This document shows positions 8,050 to 16,383 of a DNA stretch of 64,000 nt, one piece after another. Position numbers and translations under genes: made by a program. The notes below the pieces were generated by a model. The model was not told where the DNA came from. It saw nothing but the letters and a program-made list of their open reading frames with translations, and did not search any database. The stretch's first letter is position 1. Each line of letters begins with the position of its first letter. Origin of the DNA: Mycobacterium sp. 1245111.1 (GTDB lineage: Bacteria > Actinomycetota > Actinomycetes > Mycobacteriales > Mycobacteriaceae); assembly GCF_001673405.1 (NCBI RefSeq), contig NZ_LZLV01000020.1:62001-126000 (forward strand). The letters run 5' to 3'.

Positions 8050-9024
8050 TTATACCGGGTACCTGATCGAGGTTGCGTACACGTCGCGGTCGAGTTCGTC
8101 GGCCGACGGCGACTCGGCATTCATCACGATCTGCAGCGCGGCTTCCACTGCCGCCAGCGCCTCGCCGTCGATGCCGTCCAACTCCGCCTCGGTGCAGAGG
8201 CCGGCCTCGGCGAGGTGTGCGCGGAACTTCGGCACCGGATCGGCGTCCAGCGCCGCGGCCAGTTGTTCCTTGGGGATGTACGGCATCCTGTCACCGAAGT
8301 AGTGGCCGCGGAAGCGGAATGTCACGCACTCGACGAACGTCGGCCCGCCACCGGCGCGCGCCCGCTGAACTGCCTCGTCCAGAACGGCTTTCACCGCCAG
8401 CGGGTCGTTGCCGTCGACCCGCACACCCGGCATGCCGTAACCGGCGGCCCGGTCGGCGACCTGCTCGATCTTCATCGTGTCGCCGGTGGGCGTCATCTCG
8501 GCATAGAGGTTGTTCTGACAGACGAAGACCAGCGGAAGGTCCCACAGCGCGGCCATATTCGCGGCCTCGTGAAACGAGCCGGTGTTCGTCGCGCCGTCGC
8601 CGAAGCTGACCACCGTCACGCGGTCGAGCCCTTTACGCTTGGCCGACATCGCCAGCCCCACCGCCACCGGAGGCCCTGCCCCGACGATGCCGGTCGACAG
8701 CATCACGCCGTTCTCCGGTTTGGCGATGTGCATGGTGCCGCCCTTGCCGCGGCTGGCCCCGGTGACGCGTCCCATCATCTCGCCGTAGATCTCTTCGAGC
8801 GGAACGCCTTTGCCGATCAGGTCGTGCAGGCCGCGGTAGGTGGTGACGAGTTGGTCGTCGGCGCGCAGCGCGACACCCATCGCGGCGGCGATCGCCTCCT
8901 GGCCGCGCGACGGCCAGTACACGCACATGAACTCTCCGGTGCCGATGCCCTTGGACAGCCGGTCGTCGGCGGCCTTCATCAAGACCATCAGCTCATAGAG
9001 CCGTCTCTCGAGCACAGCAGTCAC
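8050..9024 (-). CDS. 2-oxoacid dehydrogenase E1 component, alpha subunit (ThDP-dependent)
   Basis: A 324-residue thiamine diphosphate-dependent dehydrogenase. The ThDP/Mg motif is GDGATNTGSFHEAAN to QNN, and the phosphorylation-loop-like region RGHYFGDR is present. The length and the KGGTMHIA motif resemble acetoin or branched-chain 2-oxoacid dehydrogenase alpha subunits. It starts with GTG and overlaps the preceding small gene by 4 nt (GTGA). Together with E1-beta and the lipoyl protein it forms a tight three-gene block. The class of 2-oxo substrate cannot be decided; the surrounding CoA-ester genes suggest a keto-acid intermediate of the pathway. Confidence 0.92.
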   Translation of the reverse strand: MTAVLERRLYELMVLMKAADDRLSKGIGTGEFMCVYWPSRGQEAIAAAMGVALRADDQLVTTYRGLHDLIGKGVPLEEIYGEMMGRVTGASRGKGGTMHIAKPENGVMLSTGIVGAGPPVAVGLAMSAKRKGLDRVTVVSFGDGATNTGSFHEAANMAALWDLPLVFVCQNNLYAEMTPTGDTMKIEQVADRAAGYGMPGVRVDGNDPLAVKAVLDEAVQRARAGGGPTFVECVTFRFRGHYFGDRMPYIPKEQLAAALDADPVPKFRAHLAEAGLCTEAELDGIDGEALAAVEAALQIVMNAESPSADELDRDVYATSIRYPV

Positions 9025-9344
9025 TTTGTGTAGGAGCCAATCTCCCGGTACACCTTGGGAATTGGCGGCGGGTTGTCCATACTGAGATACTGCAGCGACG
9101 ACATCTTGCCGCTGGCCCCGAGTTCGCCGAGCTTCTGCACCACCCCGTCGAGGTCATCGCAGTCGAGTTCGTAGATGGCGACGAACGGACCGTTCCCGTC
9201 GGTCGGCGCGAACCGGCGCGCCGAGACGATGCCGTCCACCGAACAGATCTCGGCAAGGTGGGTGTCGTTGTACCAGTCGTGGTACTCCTGCTCGAGGTCC
9301 GACGAGACCGGCATGGTCTGCAGGTAGATGACGCCTTTGGGCAC
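9021..9344 (-). CDS. EthD-like dimeric alpha/beta-barrel small protein
   Basis: A 107-residue protein. The GTG at 9344 is preferred because GGAG lies 8 nt upstream; a longer frame to 9410 would overlap the SDR gene and adds unconserved sequence. The pattern EYHDWYNDTHLAEI followed by GIVSARRF is typical of EthD or antibiotic-monooxygenase ferredoxin-like barrels, where Trp-Tyr-(N)-x-x-H sits on the dimer barrel surface. Members act as small oxygenases, isomerases or accessory factors in catabolic operons. It lies between a mycofactocin-type SDR and the E1 genes. The specific role is unknown. Confidence 0.78.
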   Translation of the reverse strand: MPKGVIYLQTMPVSSDLEQEYHDWYNDTHLAEICSVDGIVSARRFAPTDGNGPFVAIYELDCDDLDGVVQKLGELGASGKMSSLQYLSMDNPPPIPKVYREIGSYTK

Positions 9345-9394
9345 TTTCGGATCTCCAATTCGCTTGCGCTGCAGTTTGGTTGATTGATCTGGGC

Positions 9395-10258
9395 TTAGCC
9401 GCCCGACCACGGCTTCACTTTCAAGAAGCCGCCGCCGTCGACGCGGAGTTGCTGGCCGGTGACGTAGCGCGCGGCGTCGGAAGCCAGAAACAACACCGCC
9501 TCGCTGATGTCTTCGGGTTCGACGTAGGGAATCGGCATTGCCTGCACCAACGGGAAAACCGGTTCGGCATCCTCGCGGGTCGGGTTCGGCAGGTCGGGCC
9601 GGAACGCCCGGTACATCGGCGCGCTGTGCAGCATGTCGGTGTTGACGTTCGTCGGGTGCACGGCGTTCATCCGGATGGAGAACGGCGCCAGCGCTCGAGC
9701 GAAGTCGTTGACGTAGTGCGCGGCAGCGATTTTCGCGAAGGCGTACCCGGCGCCGCCGGGGCCGCCGTCGATGCCGGTGGTGTTCATCGACGACATGAAG
9801 GCCGCGTTGGAGCCGATCACGATGATCGACGCGCCGGACTCCAGGTGCTTGAGGCTGGCATGCACCAGGTTGAGCACGCCACCCAGATCGACGTCGACGG
9901 CGTCGGCGAACGCCTGCGGCGGCAGTCCCGCCGTCAGCGGGCAGATGCCGGCATTGGCGACCACGATGTCGAGATGACCGAGCTCGGCGACGCCGCGGTC
10001 GATCGCGGCCGACAGCGCGGCGCGGTCGCGCACATCGGCGATCTCGGTGTGGACGCGCTGACCCTCCTTCTCGACCAGCCGAGCGGTCTCGTCCAGGTCT
10101 TCCGGCCGGGCCAGCGGGTACTCGTTGGTCTCGATGTCTTCGCAGAGGTCCACCGCGATGATGTCGGCGCCCTCGGCGGCGAGTGTCCGCGCATGCGACC
10201 GGCCCTGGCCTCGCGCGGCCCCGCTGACGACCGCGACCTTGCCCGTCACTCTGCCCAT
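9395..10258 (-). CDS. Mycofactocin-coupled SDR family oxidoreductase
   Basis: A 287-residue short-chain dehydrogenase. The Rossmann glycine motif is SGAARGQGRSHA, whose ARGQGRSHA form is typical of the mycofactocin-coupled SDR group. Further motifs are DIIAVDLCEDI at the end of beta-2 (Asp favours NAD) and NAG. An insertion after beta-2 that buries the cofactor is consistent with that group. The active-site Tyr-Lys is in GYAFAKIAA. ATG 10258 is chosen over the farther 10309 because AGGAAGGA sits 6 nt upstream. It is the first gene of the nine-gene operon and probably oxidises an alcohol intermediate. No mycofactocin biosynthesis genes are in the window. Confidence 0.88.
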   Translation of the reverse strand: MGRVTGKVAVVSGAARGQGRSHARTLAAEGADIIAVDLCEDIETNEYPLARPEDLDETARLVEKEGQRVHTEIADVRDRAALSAAIDRGVAELGHLDIVVANAGICPLTAGLPPQAFADAVDVDLGGVLNLVHASLKHLESGASIIVIGSNAAFMSSMNTTGIDGGPGGAGYAFAKIAAAHYVNDFARALAPFSIRMNAVHPTNVNTDMLHSAPMYRAFRPDLPNPTREDAEPVFPLVQAMPIPYVEPEDISEAVLFLASDAARYVTGQQLRVDGGGFLKVKPWSGG

Positions 10259-10461
10259 GGCCGATCCTTCCTCATGTGCTCGCCGAACGCGACCTACATT
10301 GGCGCTCAAGACATTCGATGAGGGAGCCGGCAGCTGCGGCGGTCATAGTGGGCGCGACAGAGGCGCTGACCCGACCCACGATTGGGCCCGGATGAGCGTT
10401 CAACTCCATCGCTTCTCTTCCACGACGCTGCGTCATTGCAGGACAGGCTGACGAAAATCTA

Positions 10462-10480
10462 TACTATCTATTCTACTAAA
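10462..10480. promoter_or_regulatory. Weak TACNGTA-type operator in the SDR operon/htpG intergenic region
   Basis: The 313-nt gap 10259-10571 separates the divergent SDR operon and htpG. In it TACTATC and TACTAAA are spaced by 5 nt, a degenerate version of the motif seen at eight other intergenic regions. The same place holds an inverted repeat CTATCT-N10-AGATAG (10464-10485). The local AT-rich stretch (10455-10495) is unusual for this genome and is the likely promoter zone. No HrcA/CIRCE-like inverted repeat was seen in front of htpG. Confidence 0.35.
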
Positions 10481-10571
10481 GATAGGAAAGACACCGGAAA
10501 GGTGCTGGCACAGCCGGTCACGGCCCATCCTGTACCCTGCCCTCGAATGCCGACTGGTAGAGGGGAAGCTG

Positions 10572-12503
10572 ATGACTTCTGGCGTCGAGCAACGGGAGTT
10601 TCAGGCCGAGGCGCGACAACTCCTGGATTTGATGGTCCACTCGGTCTACTCCGACAAGGACTCTTTTCTGCGGGAGTTGATCTCCAACGCCTCTGACGCG
10701 CTGGACAAGCTACGTATCGAGGCCTTCCGAAACAAAGATCTCAATGTCGACACCTCTGATCTGCACATCGATATCGAGGTCGACTCCGCGGCGCGCACCC
10801 TGACCATCCGCGATAACGGCATCGGCATGACCCGCGCCGAAGTGGTCGATCTGATCGGCACGCTGGCCAAGTCCGGGACGGCCGAACTACGCCAGCAGCT
10901 GCGGGACGCTCAGAACCTGAAAGACTCAGCGGTGTCCGAGGAGCTGATCGGCCAATTCGGCATCGGCTTCTACTCCACCTTCATGGTGGCCGACAAGGTC
11001 GAACTGTTGACGCACAAGGCGGGCGACAGCGAGGCCATCAAATGGGAGTCCAGCGGCGACGGCACCTACACCATTGCCTCCGTAGAAAACGCCCCGCAGG
11101 GCACGTCGGTCACGCTGCATCTCAAGCCGGTCGACGCCGAGGACGCGCTGCACGACTACACCTCGGAATGGAAGCTACGGACGCTGGTCAAGAAGTACTC
11201 CGACTTCATCGCCTGGCCGATCCGGATGGAGGTCGAAAAGCGCTCAGAAGTCGACGGCGAAGAGACCGTCACCAAGGAGGTCGAGACCCTCAACTCGGGC
11301 AAGGCGCTGTGGGCGCGGCCCAAGGACGAGGTGTCCGAGGAGGAGTACAAGGAGTTCTACAAACACATCGCGCATGCCTGGGACGAGCCGCTCGAGGTCA
11401 TCTCGATGAAGGCCGAGGGCACGTTCGAATACCAAGCGCTGCTGTTCATTCCATCGCGTGCCCCGCTCGACCTCTACGAGCCCGACGCCGCCATCGGTGT
11501 GCAGTTGTACGTCAAGCGTGTCTTCATCATGGGCGACTGCGACCAGCTCATGCCCCGATACCTGCGGTTTGTCAAAGGTGTCGTCGACGCCCAGGACCTG
11601 TCGCTGAACGTCTCCCGCGAGATCCTTCAACAGGACCGGCAGATCAATGCGATCCGGCGCCGCCTGACCAAGAAGGTGCTGTCGACCATCAAGGAGCTGC
11701 AGACCGAGCGGCCCGACGACTACCGCACCTTCTGGGGTGAGTTCGGCAAGGTCCTCAAAGAAGGCCTGATGCGGGACTTCGACAACCAGGAGACGCTGCT
11801 GGAGGTGTGTTCGTTCGCCTCGACCCACAGCGAGGACCAGCTCACCACGCTGGCCGAATACGTCTCCAGGATGAAAGAGGGCCAGCGACAGATCTTCTAC
11901 GCCACCGGCGAGTCCCCCCAGCAGATTCTCAACACACCGCACCTCGAGGCGTTCAAGGCCAAGGGCTACGAGGTGCTGCTGCTCTCCGACACTGTCGACG
12001 AGATCTGGCTGGGTTCGGTGACCGAGTTCGACGGCAAGCCGCTGCAGTCGATCGCGATGGGCGACGTCGACCTCGACACCGAGGAAGAAAAGTCGGCGCA
12101 CGAAGCCGAACGCAAAGAGCAGGAAGAGAACTTCGCCGACCTGCTGACGTGGTTGACCGAGACGCTGAGCGACCACGTCAAGGAGGTGCGGCTGTCGACC
12201 CGGCTGACGGACTCGCCGGCCTGCCTGATCACCGACGCTTTTGGCATCACCCCGTCGCTGGCCCGCATTTACCGGGCCACCGGCCAGGACGTCCCGGTAG
12301 GCAAGCGGACGTTGGAAATCAACCCGACCCATCCACTGATCACCGGCCTGCAGCAGGCCCACAAAGATCGCGGCGACGATCCGGCGAACGGCGAGACGGC
12401 CGAATTGCTGTACGGCGCAGCTCTTCTCGCAGAGGGCAACGCGCCCGAGGATCCGGCCCGGTTCGCCGAACTGCTGACCAACCGACTGGCCCGCACCGTC
12501 TAG
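10572..12503 (+). CDS. htpG: Molecular chaperone HtpG (Hsp90)
   Basis: A 643-residue Hsp90 of normal bacterial length. The N-terminal GHKL ATPase has the hallmark ELISNASDALDKLR (catalytic Glu, Mg-binding Asn), DNGIGMT and GQFGIGFYS. The middle domain has the conserved catalytic Arg region LNVSREILQ, and the C-terminal dimerisation domain is complete. A cytosolic ATP-dependent chaperone, unrelated in function to the neighbouring catabolism genes. AGGGGA lies just upstream of the ATG. Its TAG stop shares the tetranucleotide CTAG with the stop of the convergent acyl-CoA dehydrogenase gene. Confidence 0.98.
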   Translation: MTSGVEQREFQAEARQLLDLMVHSVYSDKDSFLRELISNASDALDKLRIEAFRNKDLNVDTSDLHIDIEVDSAARTLTIRDNGIGMTRAEVVDLIGTLAKSGTAELRQQLRDAQNLKDSAVSEELIGQFGIGFYSTFMVADKVELLTHKAGDSEAIKWESSGDGTYTIASVENAPQGTSVTLHLKPVDAEDALHDYTSEWKLRTLVKKYSDFIAWPIRMEVEKRSEVDGEETVTKEVETLNSGKALWARPKDEVSEEEYKEFYKHIAHAWDEPLEVISMKAEGTFEYQALLFIPSRAPLDLYEPDAAIGVQLYVKRVFIMGDCDQLMPRYLRFVKGVVDAQDLSLNVSREILQQDRQINAIRRRLTKKVLSTIKELQTERPDDYRTFWGEFGKVLKEGLMRDFDNQETLLEVCSFASTHSEDQLTTLAEYVSRMKEGQRQIFYATGESPQQILNTPHLEAFKAKGYEVLLLSDTVDEIWLGSVTEFDGKPLQSIAMGDVDLDTEEEKSAHEAERKEQEENFADLLTWLTETLSDHVKEVRLSTRLTDSPACLITDAFGITPSLARIYRATGQDVPVGKRTLEINPTHPLITGLQQAHKDRGDDPANGETAELLYGAALLAEGNAPEDPARFAELLTNRLARTV

Positions 12504-13759
12504 CGGTCGGCTTTGCCGTGCTTGACCTGGTTGAACGGCACGCCGCGGTCGGCGGCGTACTCGCGCGGGAAGTTCAGCACCCGCTCACCGATCACATTGC
12601 GTGCCAACTCGCTGGTGCCACCGCCGATGCAAACGGTCTGACGGGACAGGTAGCGAAGGCCGGTCTCCAAGCCGTCTCCCTCGGCGCCGACGACCCCGGC
12701 CGTCCCGGTGATCGCCAGCCCGGCGTCCATCTCCAAAGTGACTGTCTCGGCGTGGAATAGCCGCAGCAGCGTTCCGGCGGCGGGCGGCAACGAGCCGTCG
12801 TTCACACGGTGGAACACATGCGCGCCGAGTTGGTCGCTGACCGCGCGGTGTACCAGTGCACGCCCGGCCATCTCTTGCAGCCGCTCGTTGTCGGACTGCC
12901 CGATCTTGGCGAGCAGCCGCGCGTAGTTCACCGGCATCGAGCGGCCGCCCTCGCTGCCGCTGCCGCTGGCGAATTCCGAGCTCATCCCGACCGCGCGCCG
13001 CTCGTGGTACAGCTGGCGCGACGCCACCGACCACCCGTCGTTGACCTCGCCGACCACCGCATCGTCACCGACGTCGACGTTGTCGAGGAACTCCTCGCAG
13101 AACTCCGTCGACCCGTTGAGTTGGGTGATGCGCCGCAACGTGATTCCGGGATGCTTGATCGGCACCAGGAACATCGTCAGACCGTCGTGTTTGGGCACAT
13201 CCCAATTCGTGCGGGCCAGGCACAGGCCGTAGTCGGCGCTGAAAGCGCTGGTGCTCCAGGTCTTTGCGCCGTTGAGCACCCAGCGGTCCCCGTCCCGCTC
13301 GGCACGGGTGAGCACGCCGGCAAGGTCTGAACCGCCGCTCGGCTCGGACAACAGCTGGACCAATACCTCGTCGCCTCGCAGCGCGGCACCGATGTGTTGG
13401 CGCTTCTGGTCCTCGCTGGCGGTGTCCAGCAACGTCGCACAGCAGATGGTGAAGGTCGGCGTGTTGAGAATCAGCGGCATCTCGTAGCTGAGGCTCTCGT
13501 CGTTGAACGCCTTCTGGTATTCGTAGTCCAGGCCCAGCCCGCCGTACTCGCGGGGAAAACAGATACCGGCGAATCCGCCTTCGTAGAGCCGCTTTTGGAG
13601 TTCACGGGCACGCTGCCAGCAGCGCTCCTCGTCGCGGTGGGCCGCCGGTGGATGCGCCGGGTCGATCGGCGGCATGTTCTCGGCAAGCCAGGCTCGCGCC
13701 CGCGCCCGGAACTCGTCGATGGTCTCGGTGTCCGTCACGGAGCCGGCTGTCTCGGTCAT
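12500..13759 (-). CDS. Acyl-CoA dehydrogenase (FadE-like), subunit of an adjacent pair
   Basis: A 419-residue acyl-CoA dehydrogenase. The start is ATG 13759 (MTETAGSVT), which overlaps the stop of the upstream dehydrogenase by 1 nt (TGATG); the frame is open much farther upstream but only as non-homologous Arg-rich sequence. Motifs: LLSEPSGGSDLAG, GAKTWSTSA, a C-terminal IGGGTSELARNVIGERVL with the FAD-binding pattern, and no transmembrane segment. Adjacent unequal FadE genes in mycobacteria typically encode alpha2-beta2 heterotetramers specialised for steroid-like side chains; this pair fits that pattern. Confidence 0.92.
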   Translation of the reverse strand: MTETAGSVTDTETIDEFRARARAWLAENMPPIDPAHPPAAHRDEERCWQRARELQKRLYEGGFAGICFPREYGGLGLDYEYQKAFNDESLSYEMPLILNTPTFTICCATLLDTASEDQKRQHIGAALRGDEVLVQLLSEPSGGSDLAGVLTRAERDGDRWVLNGAKTWSTSAFSADYGLCLARTNWDVPKHDGLTMFLVPIKHPGITLRRITQLNGSTEFCEEFLDNVDVGDDAVVGEVNDGWSVASRQLYHERRAVGMSSEFASGSGSEGGRSMPVNYARLLAKIGQSDNERLQEMAGRALVHRAVSDQLGAHVFHRVNDGSLPPAAGTLLRLFHAETVTLEMDAGLAITGTAGVVGAEGDGLETGLRYLSRQTVCIGGGTSELARNVIGERVLNFPREYAADRGVPFNQVKHGKADR

Positions 13760-14895
13760 CACGCCGACCTCGGCGGCTGTCCCGCGTCCTGCAGCGCGTA
13801 CACCCGAAGGTTGTGCTCCTCCGGGGTGCCGAACATGGAGCGGTACAAGGCAGCTCGCCGTAGATACACGTGCAGGTCGTGTTCCCAGGTGACACCGATG
13901 CCGCCGTGCATCTGCACGCAGGCCTGGATGATTTCTCCTGCCATTTCTCCGACGTAGGACTTGGCGATGCTGGCCGACAAGGACGCGTCGGCCGCGCGCG
14001 TCGAGATGGCCGTGACCGCCGCCGCGGTCGTGGCCCGGCACGCCTCCAGCCACATCTTCATGTCGGCGAAGCGGTGTTTGAGGGCCTGATAGGACGCCAG
14101 CGGACGACCGAAGCTGTGCCGGTCGAGCGCCCACGCCACGGTGAAGTCGAAGACGGTCTGCAGAATGCCGACCACCTCGGCGCACTGCAGCACCTGCGCG
14201 ATTTGGCTTTGGCGGTCGATGTCGGGCATGCCTCCGAGTGCCGCGGCGCGGTCGACCGCGACGCCGTCGAACTGCACGCGGGCGTATTGCTTGACCATGT
14301 CGACGGACTGCTGCGGCTCGATGTGCACGCCGGGGGCGTCGGTGGGAACCAGGAACTGCTGGACGCCGTCGTCGGTGCGCGCGACCACGAGAAGCAGATT
14401 GGCCTGCGCGCCGGCTTCCACCCGGTCTTTGACGCCGTCGATGCGATACCCGGAGTCGGTTGCGGTCGCGGTGACCGTCGGCTCGTGCGGGGCCCAGCCC
14501 TGTCCCGGCTCGTACACGGCCCACGACGCGACCGTCTCGCCGGCGATCAGCGATTCGATGGTCTCCGCATGCGCTTGCGGCTCGGCCGATTCCACCAACG
14601 CGGCCAGCACCACGCTGACCGGAAACAACGGTCCGGGAGCCACGGTCTTGCCGAGTTGCTCGGCGACCATTGCCAAGTCGGCGAACCCGTCACCGGAGAC
14701 GCTGCCGCCGCCGAGTTCCTCGGGGACCAGCAACGCCGTCCACCCCAGTTCGGCGGCCCGCTGCCACCAGGCCGGCTCGAACGCGATGCCCGCAGAGTGC
14801 AACTCCCGCACCCGAGTCAGCGGAACCTCTTTTTGCAGAAAAGCTTGGGTGGTGGAGGCGAAGAGTATCTTTTCGGGGGAATCGACGGCAGTCAT
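13759..14895 (-). CDS. Acyl-CoA dehydrogenase (FadE-like), partner subunit
   Basis: A 378-residue, more divergent acyl-CoA dehydrogenase. It has LLVPEELGG in the N-terminal domain, RHSFGRPLASYQALKHRFADM and the C-terminal QMHGGIGVTWEHDLHVYLRR motif. ATG 14895 (MTAVDSPEK) is the first start with family-like sequence; GGAAGG lies 14 nt upstream, which is far, so the start is moderately supported. It precedes and is translationally coupled to the 12500-13759 gene. A TACNGTA-type operator lies 75 nt upstream. Probably forms a heteromeric enzyme with its neighbour; substrate unknown. Confidence 0.88.
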   Translation of the reverse strand: MTAVDSPEKILFASTTQAFLQKEVPLTRVRELHSAGIAFEPAWWQRAAELGWTALLVPEELGGGSVSGDGFADLAMVAEQLGKTVAPGPLFPVSVVLAALVESAEPQAHAETIESLIAGETVASWAVYEPGQGWAPHEPTVTATATDSGYRIDGVKDRVEAGAQANLLLVVARTDDGVQQFLVPTDAPGVHIEPQQSVDMVKQYARVQFDGVAVDRAAALGGMPDIDRQSQIAQVLQCAEVVGILQTVFDFTVAWALDRHSFGRPLASYQALKHRFADMKMWLEACRATTAAAVTAISTRAADASLSASIAKSYVGEMAGEIIQACVQMHGGIGVTWEHDLHVYLRRAALYRSMFGTPEEHNLRVYALQDAGQPPRSA

Positions 14896-14969
14896 GCTGT
14901 TGGCGAAGACCTTCCTGACCGTGCGTCCCAATCGCTGGTCGCTGGTGACCCGATGGTAGCAATGAGCAA

Positions 14970-14988
14970 TACCGTAAGAGATACCGGA
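14970..14988. promoter_or_regulatory. TACNGTA-N5-TACNGTA operator-like site
   Basis: TACCGTA and TACCGGA are separated by 5 nt (one mismatch in the second half). The site lies between the divergent acyl-CoA dehydrogenase pair (minus) and the Mce-associated genes (plus). It matches the spacing and half-sites of the operators at 18937, 25922, 26490, 31679, 47765, 57058, 57303 and 60593. Confidence 0.5.
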
Positions 14989-15025
14989 GTGCAATCGATA
15001 ATGACTGTGAGGAGCCGCGCGCGCC

Positions 15026-15763
15026 ATGGCTGACGCCGACGAAGAGTCGCAGGACGCGGCCAAGGCGAAGTTGGATGCGATCGCGCTGGCCGAGCAAGCC
15101 GAGGCGGAGGCCGCCGAGGCCGAGGCCCTCGCGGCGGCAGCCCGCGCCCGCGCCAAGGCCATCAAGCTGCGGCGCGAGGCGCAGAGCAAGGCGGCCGAGA
15201 CGGTCGAGACCCCGGAAGCCGACGAAGCCGAGGCGCAGCCGGCGCAAACCCCGGAACGTGAATCGACCCCCCAGCGGCGGGTGAACGTGCCACTGGCCCT
15301 GTCGGTTGCCGCGATCGTCGGCATCGTGGGATTCCTGGCGGCCAGCGGCTGGATGTTCTGGGAGCACCGCACCGTCGTGCAGAACCGCGAGCGCGCCGCC
15401 GCCTACGTCGCGACCGCGCGACAAGGCGTCATCAACCTGACATCGCTCGATTACAACAAGGCCAAGGAGAACGTGCAGCGCGTGCTGGACACCGCCACCG
15501 GCGAGTTCAAGGACGACTTCCAAAAGCGCGCAGAAGATTTCGAGTCTGTCGTCAAGGATTCCAAGGTGGTGACGGAAGGATCTGTCGCAGCGACGGCGGT
15601 CGAATCGATGACCAAAGACTCCGCGGTCGTTCTGGTGCTGGCCAACGAGAGCGTCACCAATATCGCCGGCGCCAAAGACCAACCGCGGACCTTCCGGTTT
15701 CGCGTGAGCGTGGTGCACGACGGCGACGACCTGAAGCTGTCCAAAGTGGAGTTCGTGCTGTGA
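15026..15763 (+). CDS. Mce-associated membrane protein
   Basis: A 245-residue single-pass membrane protein. Residues 10-55 are Ala/Glu/Lys-rich and predicted coiled coil, then an acidic Pro-containing linker, a transmembrane segment at about 88-111 (VPLALSVAAIVGIVGFLAAS), and an extracytoplasmic alpha+beta domain with the YVATARQGVINLTSLDYNKA pattern typical of Mce-associated (Mas/Omam) proteins. Relatives stabilise Mce lipid transporters. No mce or yrbE genes are nearby, so this is an orphan pair with the next gene, possibly serving import of the lipid degraded by the cluster. A GTGA overlap couples the two genes. Confidence 0.88.
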   Translation: MADADEESQDAAKAKLDAIALAEQAEAEAAEAEALAAAARARAKAIKLRREAQSKAAETVETPEADEAEAQPAQTPERESTPQRRVNVPLALSVAAIVGIVGFLAASGWMFWEHRTVVQNRERAAAYVATARQGVINLTSLDYNKAKENVQRVLDTATGEFKDDFQKRAEDFESVVKDSKVVTEGSVAATAVESMTKDSAVVLVLANESVTNIAGAKDQPRTFRFRVSVVHDGDDLKLSKVEFVL

Positions 15764-16383
15764 GCGACGACAACACCACAACAGACCTCGAGCCGACCGA
15801 AGGCGTCGAGATCGACAAGCCGACCGACAGCGCGGAAGACTCGGTGAAAACCGATACCTCCGACGACAAGAGCACCGGCGAGGTGCGGCGCCGGGCCACC
15901 GCCATCCCAGTGGTGCCGCTGGTATTGCTGCTATCGCTGTTGGCCGCCGCCGGACTGGCCGGATGGCTGTACTTCACGCAGTACCGGCCCGACCAGCAGA
16001 CGGACGACGCGGTCGCGCAGCGCGTTGTCAACGCGGCGAAGGAAGGAACCGTGGCCCTGCTGTCGTACAAGCCCGACACCCTCGACCAAGACTTCGCCGC
16101 TGCGAAATCTCACCTCAGCGGCGACTTCCTGAACTACTACAACGACTTCACCAAGCAGGTCGTGACGCCGGCCGCCAGAACGAAAGGGGTGACGACCACC
16201 GCTCAAGTGATGGGCGCGGCCGCGTCCGAACTTCACCCTGACTCGGCGACGGTGCTGGTCTTCGTCAACCAGGTCACGACCAGCACGGAGCGACCGGATC
16301 CGTCGATGGCGTCCAGCACCGTGAAGGTCACGCTGACCAAGGTGAACGGCCAGTGGCTGATCACCAAGTTCGACCCCGTCTAG
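15760..16383 (+). CDS. Mce-associated membrane protein
   Basis: A 207-residue protein of the same architecture as its upstream neighbour: a short acidic cytoplasmic N-terminus (about 45 residues), a transmembrane segment at about 49-72, and an extracytoplasmic domain with VVNAAKEGTVALLSYKPDTLDQDF and a C-terminal VKVTLTKVNGQWLITKFDPV strand. The NTF2-like fold is an inference from family knowledge. It starts with GTG overlapping the preceding stop (GTGA). Its TAG stop shares CTAG with the stop of the convergent amidohydrolase gene. Confidence 0.88.
   Translation: MSDDNTTTDLEPTEGVEIDKPTDSAEDSVKTDTSDDKSTGEVRRRATAIPVVPLVLLLSLLAAAGLAGWLYFTQYRPDQQTDDAVAQRVVNAAKEGTVALLSYKPDTLDQDFAAAKSHLSGDFLNYYNDFTKQVVTPAARTKGVTTTAQVMGAAASELHPDSATVLVFVNQVTTSTERPDPSMASSTVKVTLTKVNGQWLITKFDPV

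Noticed and set aside
12500..14524. Longer form of the acyl-CoA dehydrogenase (674 codons)
   Set aside because: The first 255 codons overlap the upstream dehydrogenase in a wrong frame; the ATG at 13759 starts the conserved sequence.
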